A DNA stretch of 64,000 nucleotides from Zanthoxylum bungeanum. Its lineage: Eukaryota > Streptophyta > Magnoliopsida > Sapindales > Rutaceae. The stretch lies in assembly GCA_019454045.1 (NCBI GenBank), contig SKCR01007817.1, forward strand, positions 62,001 to 126,000. Direction: 5' to 3'. A program made the translations under genes and the position numbers. The notes under the pieces were generated by a model. It was given only the letters and a program-made list of their open reading frames with translations. It did no database searches and was not told the origin of the DNA. Below, piece by piece: positions 58,448-64,000 of the stretch (within the stretch, counting starts at the first letter, position 1; the number at the start of each line of letters is the position of its first letter).

Positions 58448-58786
58448 CATCAGGTCCTGTCCCATTCGAACGCGTTCTCGAACGCTATACGGACGCGAAC
58501 CTTCTGTTTCATATTCGAACGCGTTTACGAACACTACTCGAACGCGCATGCATTTTGTTTCATCGGGTATTGTCCCGTTCGAACGCGTTCCCAAACGCTA
58601 TACAAATACGAACCTTCTATTTACCGTTCAAACACGTTTATGAACGCTACTCGAACGCGCATGCATTTTGTTTCATCAGGTCTTGTCTCGTTCGAACGCG
58701 TTCTCAAACGCTATATGAACGTGAACCTTCTGTTTACCATTCGAACACGTTTACGAATGCTACACGAACGCACATACACTGAACTG
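58448..58786 (+). repeat. Tandem array, 113-bp unit, three copies
   Basis: Copies start at 58448, 58561 and 58674. Each unit holds several ATTCGAACGCGTT phrases and a GCATGCATTTTGTTTCATC end. The open frames over it are just translations of the repeat. Confidence 0.88.
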
Positions 58787-59452
58787 ATTCCTTTTCATCA
58801 CATTTCATGCATAATTGCTTCTTGGGTGATTCCTCTTGTATCATGTAATTAATCACACCATTCCATTATTGATACTTTTACTGTTATCATCTATTTGTAT
58901 TCCCATATTTATCTAATTGATGTGTCCGTGAGATGGTGTTCAAGCATGATTAGGTTGTTATTATGTTACTTGGTTCTCAAGCATAATTTAGCTGTTAGTA
59001 CGTTATTCCTCTATGCATGGTTTGGTTATCTTCTTTCGCAGTAGGCATTCAATTTACATTCATGATTAGGTTGTTATTTATTTTTCGTGTTTGATGATTC
59101 ATCATGTTCATGAGATTATTGTGTGATATCGTATGCTTGCCGTTATGATGATTTATTTTATACATGCGAACTTAGGAGTAGATTATCCTTGGAAATATAT
59201 GTTGCTAGATTCGATTAAATTATTGCACAAATCATATCATTACAAGTGGCATAAGTAAGGGACCATTTCGAACCCAACGGTTTGAGGTCTTCCCTTGCGA
59301 GGGGTGAGTGCGGCCTTAAATCATTTTCCCGGTTCACCCCGGGTGGCGACTCCATGTTATTTCTCCGGTTTAGTTCCCCCGCGGGCTACTCCGTACTCCC
59401 AACCGGGCCACGTGCCTGGAACAACGTCGTCCAATTTTTGTGTCCTACAGTC

Positions 59453-59470
59453 TGGTGACTCCACTGGGGA
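59453..59470 (+). other. Primer binding site, Tat/Ogre type
   Basis: TGGTGACTCCACTGGGGA, three bases after the LTR end. It resembles the TGGCGACTC..CTGGGGA sites of Ogre/Tat elements, which I recall as tRNA-Arg complementary. Confidence 0.7.
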
Positions 59471-60415
59471 TAGAGAATTGGCCCCGAAATAATGTCTTGT
59501 AGTGGGTTGAAGGGGTTTAATCAAAGGCATTGTTAAGGCTAGGTGATGGTTTTGTGTCTTCCTTCATTCACTACCTTTCTATAAGGAAAAGCTGTGAAGG
59601 CACATAGGTAATCATTACCCGTAGCTCGTTGTGACAGACTAATTTGGAGGACTTGTTGTTTATTCCTGTCACCAAGACGATAAGAGCCTAAGAGACTTGG
59701 GTATTTAAGAGAGTTCGCTCCACCCTCTCTCTGGGGAATCTACAATGTGAAATCCATTTGACAGTTAGTCACACCATAACTCGTTGGCACGTAACTTAAG
59801 GTATAAAAAAGGTGCACTCACTTGGTCGCTCGAACCCTTGAGTGGGGAGTCCTAGTTGTGGGCAATCCTTCGCCAGTTGGAGCCTTCGTTCGTACTCCCG
59901 TAAACCCACATGTAGACCATAGTTGTATGACCAATAGAAATTATTTCCTTGTGCTTGTGTTTAGGGACCATCATCATTTGGATTCAGTTGGACTCCTTGT
60001 CAGAAATGCGAACTTGTTGGGCCATTTAAACTGGGATGAGTTCGTATCTTATGATAATTGGGCTAAAATTTTCTAAAATGCCGATGGGCCACTCTGTAGA
60101 AAGTGTTTCTTTATGCTTATGCTTAGGACCATCATCATTTGGACTCAGTTAGACTTCTTGTCAGAAATGCGAACTTGTTGAGCCATTTAAACTGGGATGA
60201 GTTCGTATCTTATGACAATTGGGCTAAAAGTTTCTAAAATACCGATGGGCCATTTTGTGTTTGGGCTTCTTATCATTTGAAGTTATTTAGCCATCTTATC
60301 GCAAAAGTGTAGACCTGTTGGTCCTTTTCAACTGGGAAAAGTTTGCACCTCGCGATAATGTGATTGAATGCTTTAAAATGACAAAAGGCCAACTTTTATA
60401 CATCGCACGCATCCC
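59471..60415 (+). other. Leader with 161-bp repeat
   Basis: No gene. A unit with GACCATCATCATTTGGA...CAGAAATGCGAACTTGTTG...AACTGGGATGAGTTCGTATC starts at 59966 and again at 60127. A third, diverged copy runs at about 60270-60390. Confidence 0.8.
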
Positions 60416-61195
60416 ATGCACCTCATGCATACACGCATCATGCTAACCCCTTGTGTTCAAAAAGCCACCATAAATTCTCTTTGGGTTAGGGAAGGAGGAA
60501 GACTCACCAAAAGGTCGATAGCAAACATGAGCGGATCAGAGAATAAGGTATCCCATATGGATCAATTGGAGACCAAAGTAGCCGAAATTACTGAGTTGTT
60601 GCAAGTTCTGACCAATGTTGTGACCAGTTTGACCGTACCCCGTGTAGCCAATAATAGAAAATTATGCAACCAGAATGGAAAGGCCATTAGGGAACCTTCA
60701 TGGACCAAGCCCACTCCCTCTGAGGTTGCCCCCATCAGAAACAGACGATTCTCCAATCTTGGTAGACCTTTGTCAGAGGTGTTTAAAGAGCTGAAAAGGC
60801 AAGGACTGCTAAGTCCCTTAAAGCCTAAACCACTTCCAGACCCTATACCACCCAACCTTAACCTGAGCCTAAATTGTGACTTCCATCGGAGGAGAGGCCA
60901 CAAAACCGCCAACTGTACCCGCCTTAGGCATGAGATCCAGAACCTCATAGACTCCCATAAAATACCTGACCTGGAAAAAGAGCAACCTAACACACAGAGA
61001 AAACCCCTACCTAACTATCACTCCGTCCCACCGCCTACCTACATGATTAAATTCGGCCTATCTAACAACATCGTCTTCCAAACTCACGACCACCAAGCTT
61101 CTCGCCTAAGGATATGGGGCAACAATAGTAAAGATGAGATAGAGCCGAAAAGGGAAAGTAAATGGGAAAAGAACTACTGTACTTGGAGAATCTGA
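60416..61195 (+). pseudogene. Tat/Ogre-like Gag, C-terminal part
   Basis: A 259-codon open frame. The first 40 residues look like read-through of leader sequence. From about residue 110 it has RRFSNLGRPLSEVFKELKRQ, GLLSPLKPKPLPDPIPPNL, then CDFHRRRGHKTANCTRLRHE followed by IQNLIDSHKI. This is a CX2HX4HX4C nucleocapsid-type motif with its usual C-terminal helix in Tat/Ogre Gag. The capsid part that should precede it is missing, and pol does not follow, so the frame is a deletion product even though it is open. Confidence 0.7.
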
Positions 61196-61479
61196 TGGTC
61201 GAAGGAAGCAAGAAGACGGGGGAAGACGAAGTTGCAAATTATGGGGATGTTTGTTTTCCTGATCTCATTCAATTGTGATGTCACATCCATTAATCATAAG
61301 ACATTGATTTTGTCTACTTGTTCGAACTTTTTTCTTAAGAAAAATGAAGACGTCCATTTTGCTTACTTGCCTGAGTCTATTCCTTTCAATCTGCAACATG
61401 AGTATATTTGACAAAAGCATTCAACCCTGATACTATGATACTCAGCGATGTTTAGAACATGGGGAATCCTCAGAGGAAT

Positions 61480-61603
61480 CAAGTAGAAAAGATAGGATAG
61501 CCATTCAGAAATCAGGAAACGAGGAAGTGAGACTTCCAGATTTAGATGGGAATGAGTTCACCAAGCCGATCAACGTAGACAGATTGAAACATTATTTTGC
61601 TTG
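61480..61603 (+). pseudogene. Tat/Ogre-like pol C-terminus
   Basis: The end of the reading is VRLPDLDGNEFTKPINVDRLKHYFA, stop at 61601-61603. This resembles the last residues of Ogre/Tat pol (DLDG.EF..P.NV..LK.YY). Only this tail remains. Confidence 0.5.
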
Positions 61604-62799
61604 AGGAAGAGAAGACCGAGCAGTCACCATGGGAATTGGTGGAAGACCTAACCTAACGGGATAAGGAATTCATCCAAGCATGCATGCATACACGTAACGC
61701 AGTTGCATTCTTTTTATGTTTTGTTTTCTTTGTATTCACAGGTTTCAACGGAGAAAAAGAGAAAGCGGCAAATGCAAGCCAACCAGAAGCAGCAACAGTA
61801 CAATGTCATCGGTTTTAGGAGTTAATCATGGGGTTGAGGCCCACATCAGTCTCAGGAATGAATCACAATCAATATCAGTTTCAGGAATGAATCACCGAGT
61901 TGAGGCCCATATCAGTATAGGTTTCAGGAATGGATCCCAGGGGGTGAAGCCCACATTATCAGCGGTTGAAAGGCAGAATTTCGAGAGAGAGAAGTACTTG
62001 ACGGTTAGGCATATATCCGGTGATGACATTGTTTGTTGTAGGGAGAAACCTTAGAAACGATAAGTGCGAGATGTACTCTCATCCGATATTCTGAATAGTT
62101 GATCTCAGCTAGACTCGTAAGCACTTGATCACGGGATCTTGGTGGTGGAAGCCTGAGTAGTCGGCAAGATGACTAGCTGAAGAGATGATGGATCAGTGAA
62201 TGATCGTTTGCCTAGATGTCTATCATGGTTTACTTATGCTATGATATATGATATGGTTGGAAAAAAAGAAAGGTCTCTGAAAAGAAAAGAAAAAAATAGA
62301 CCGCCTATAACCGATAAGCGTGAAGCTATCCATGGGCGAGTATTAGGACCACCATGAGGAGAAATGCTACCTTAAAGGGTAGGTGTGTCGAAAAAAGAGA
62401 AAGAAAGAAAAAAAAAAAGAAAAAAAAAGGAAAAAGAAAAAAAAAGTTCAAAATGAAGAGAAATAGACAAGAGAAAAAAAGAAGAAAACCATATCATGTT
62501 GAGTACGAGAAAGTAATCACAGAGTGTGATCAAGACATCTAGGTTGGTTAGACCCGCTGATCCGGTTCTCCGAGATAAAATCATCGAGTTGGCTTACTTA
62601 AGGGTGAAGCTGCGAAAGAGCCTTAACACACACACACTTGGAGTTTAGTTCAGATCATTCACTCAGAAGGTCGGATTTGAGTTGTATCAGGTACTTTGAA
62701 GGTTCTCTGGTTTCGACACGGAGCATCCGTTGAGGACAAATATGTTTATCTATCAGGATTATCTTGAGAGGCAGTACAGTATGTTGAAATGAACCATCA
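61604..62799 (+). other. 3' UTR, upstream part
   Basis: No gene. Early, irregular copies of the GAGGCCCACATCAGT phrase occur at 61833-61950. A purine-only tract (AAAGAAAAAAAAAAAG...) is at about 62391-62450; the lysine-rich open frame over it is compositional. Confidence 0.6.
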
Positions 62800-63935
62800 C
62801 ATTATCAGTATCAGTCTTGCCAGGTATGACACTCTGGGGGCGAGGCCCACATCATTATCAGTATCAGTCTTGTCAGGTATGGCACTCTCCGGGTATGGCA
62901 CTCTCCGGGTATGGAGACGCATCAACGTTAGTATCAGATTCACCGGGTATGGAGACACACCCGCATCAGTTTGGGGGCGAGGCCCATATCAGTATCGGTT
63001 TGGGGGCGAGCCCACATCAGTATCAGTTTTGGGATGCGTCCCAAGGTTGAGGCCCACATCAGTATCAGCTTGGGGGCGAGGCCCAAATCAGCATCAGTTT
63101 AGGGGCAAGGCCCACGTCAGTATCAGTTTGGGGCGAGGCCCACGTCAGTATCAATTTAGGGTCGAGGCCCACATCAATATCAGTTTTGGGGATGAGTCCC
63201 AGGGTTGAGGCCCACATCAGCGTCAGTTTGGGGATGAGTCCCAGGGTCGAGACCCACATCAGCATCAGTTTTGGGATGAGTCCCAAGGCTGAGGCCCATA
63301 TCAGTATCAGTTTGGGGATGAGTCCCATAGTCGAGGTGCACATCAGTATCAGTTTTGGGGATGAGTCCCAGGGTCGAGGCCCACATCAATTTCAGTTTTG
63401 GGGATGAGTCCTAGGGTCGTGACCCACGTCATCAGCAGTTTTGGGGATGCGTCCCAGAGTCATGACCCACATCATCGGCAGTTTTAGGGATGCGTCCCAG
63501 GGTCGTGACCCACATCATCGGCAGTTTTGGGGATGCGTCCCAGGTTCGTGACCCACATCATCGGCAATTTTAGGGATGCGTCCCAGGGTCGTGACCCACA
63601 TCATCAGCAGTTTTGGGGATGCGTCCCAGGGTCGTGACCCACATTATCAATGTTATCGGGATGCGTCCCAGGGTCGAGGCCTCCGTTGTCGGTTACAGTT
63701 ATCGGGATGCATCCCAGGGTCGTTTGCCCCCTACATCATCAGTTTTGGGGATGCATCCCAAGGTCATGACCCATATTGTCAGCGGTATTGGGATGCGTCC
63801 CAGGGTTGAGGCTCCCGTTGTCGGTTGCAGTTATCAGGATGCGTCCTAGGGTCGTTGGCCCCATACATCATCAGTTTTGGGGATGCGTCCCAGGGTCGTG
63901 ACCCATATTGTCAGCGGTATTGGGATGCTTCCCAG
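62800..63935 (+). repeat. Minisatellite array in the 3' UTR, 43-bp core unit
   Basis: Two forms succeed one another. At 62820-63180 a short unit reads GGGGCGAGGCCCACATCAGT. From about 63185 a longer unit reads GGGGATGAGTCCCAGGGTCGAGGCC and then GGATGCGTCCCAGGGTCGTG. In 63440-63660 the phase is very regular, with starts at 63446, 63489, 63532, 63575, 63618 and 63660 (43 bp). From 63660 on, higher-order units appear, with GTTGTCGGTTACAGTTATC inserts. All open frames across it are repeat translations. Confidence 0.9.
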
Positions 63936-64000
63936 CACTACAAGAAAAAAGGCCTTTACTGACACTAAGGTTAGTGACACTAGGCTAAAAGTGTCAGAAA
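63936..64000. mobile_element. CACTA (En/Spm-like) transposon end
   Basis: CACTACAAGAAAAAAGG is the canonical plant CACTA terminus. It is followed by subterminal motifs repeating GACACTAAGG / GTGACACTAGG / AAAGTGTCAG in both orientations. The three bases before it (CAG, 63933-63935) would be one half of the 3-bp target duplication. The element runs off the window. Confidence 0.85.

Larger units (their letters stand above)
56274..59449 (+). repeat. Probable 5' LTR of the Tat/Ogre-like element
   Basis: The right end is firm: ...GTGTCCTACA followed by the primer site. The left end is a guess at TGTTGGATTAATTC, just past the antisense copia fragment. TATAAAATA at 56677-56685 fits a promoter. A CA-rich leader follows, then two tandem arrays (57741-58440 and 58448-58786). 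No second LTR is available to confirm length. Confidence 0.45.
56274..63935 (+). mobile_element. Tat/Ogre-like Ty3/gypsy element, heavily deleted
   Basis: In order: a probable 5' LTR (56274-59449), a TGGTGACTCCACTGGGGA primer site, a leader with a 161-bp repeat, the C-terminal part of Gag (60416-61195), the last residues of pol (to about 61603) and a 3' UTR with a minisatellite that continues to 63935. RT, RNase H and integrase are gone and no 3' LTR is reached, because a CACTA transposon interrupts the array at 63936. Lineage is inferred from the primer site type, the CX2HX4HX4C Gag motif and the repeat-rich 3' UTR. Confidence 0.65.

Noticed and set aside
58313..58852. 179-codon and overlapping 89- and 123-codon open frames
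   Set aside because: All three frames are translations of the 113-bp tandem repeat; the same phrase recurs in each, and there is no domain.
60562..60993. 143-codon antisense frame
   Set aside because: Mirror of the Gag coding region at 60416-61195.
62354..62542. Lysine/arginine-rich small ORF
   Set aside because: Produced by a purine-only tract; compositional artefact.
63440..63660. Regular repeats that might suggest a CRISPR array
   Set aside because: The 43-bp units are contiguous with no unique spacers, in plant nuclear DNA, so it is a minisatellite.
62789..63849. Several 70-140 codon frames on both strands
   Set aside because: They are open because the minisatellite lacks stops in many phases; the products are repetitive and not conserved.

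Overview
This 64 kb window is AT-rich, repeat-dense plant nuclear DNA, most likely from a eudicot. No intact host gene, tRNA, rRNA or CRISPR array was recognised. Almost all of it is LTR retrotransposons, many nested in one another, plus small DNA transposons and tandem repeats. Nearly every coding region carries stops or frameshifts. The plant assignment rests on element types: Ty1/copia with tRNA-iMet primer sites, Athila-like Ty3/gypsy with a tRNA-Asp primer site and roughly 2 kb LTRs, a Tat/Ogre-like gypsy with 3' UTR minisatellites, hAT-type MITEs and a CACTA terminus.

Layout. 1-2362: 3' end of a copia element (pol tail and one LTR). 2363-5635: an antisense remnant of a putative gypsy-type transposon protein, an antisense copia gag scrap and simple repeats. 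5641-15128: a gypsy element with matching 5-bp target duplications, reduced to gag and the tail of pol, holding an Athila-type 3' end plus LTR and an inverted LTR-like piece. 15240-19064: an hAT-like MITE, a second MITE-like repeat and AT-rich filler. 19065-43440: an old plus-strand Athila-like element (LTR, primer site, gag, protease, RT, RNase H, integrase, ORF-X, LOG-like fragment). It is split by a minus-strand copia-type element without coding capacity (21173-28535) and by a solo LTR (30981-40862). That solo LTR is itself split by a younger minus-strand non-autonomous Athila-like element (31326-39500) with a perfect ATGGT duplication. 44104-56213: an antisense copia fragment split by a nearly complete 10 kb copia element (45149-55146). 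56274-63935: a deleted Tat/Ogre-like element with several tandem-repeat blocks. 63936-64000: a CACTA transposon end.

The most notable observation is that two distinct Athila-like elements (31326-39500 minus and 19065-43440 plus) carry the same 3' module. This is a small unknown reading frame (ORF-X) followed by an intronless LOG-family cytokinin riboside 5'-monophosphate phosphoribohydrolase gene. It sits after the pol position, where Athila elements usually carry an env-like ORF. In the younger element the LOG frame is complete, 217 codons, except for one in-frame stop at codon 25. The LTRs of this family carry an array of CACGTG (G-box/ABRE-type) motifs upstream of a TATA box. The window therefore contains relics of a retrotransposon lineage that appears to have acquired a hormone-activating enzyme.

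All identifications come from reading motifs and comparing copies within the window. No database search was possible.
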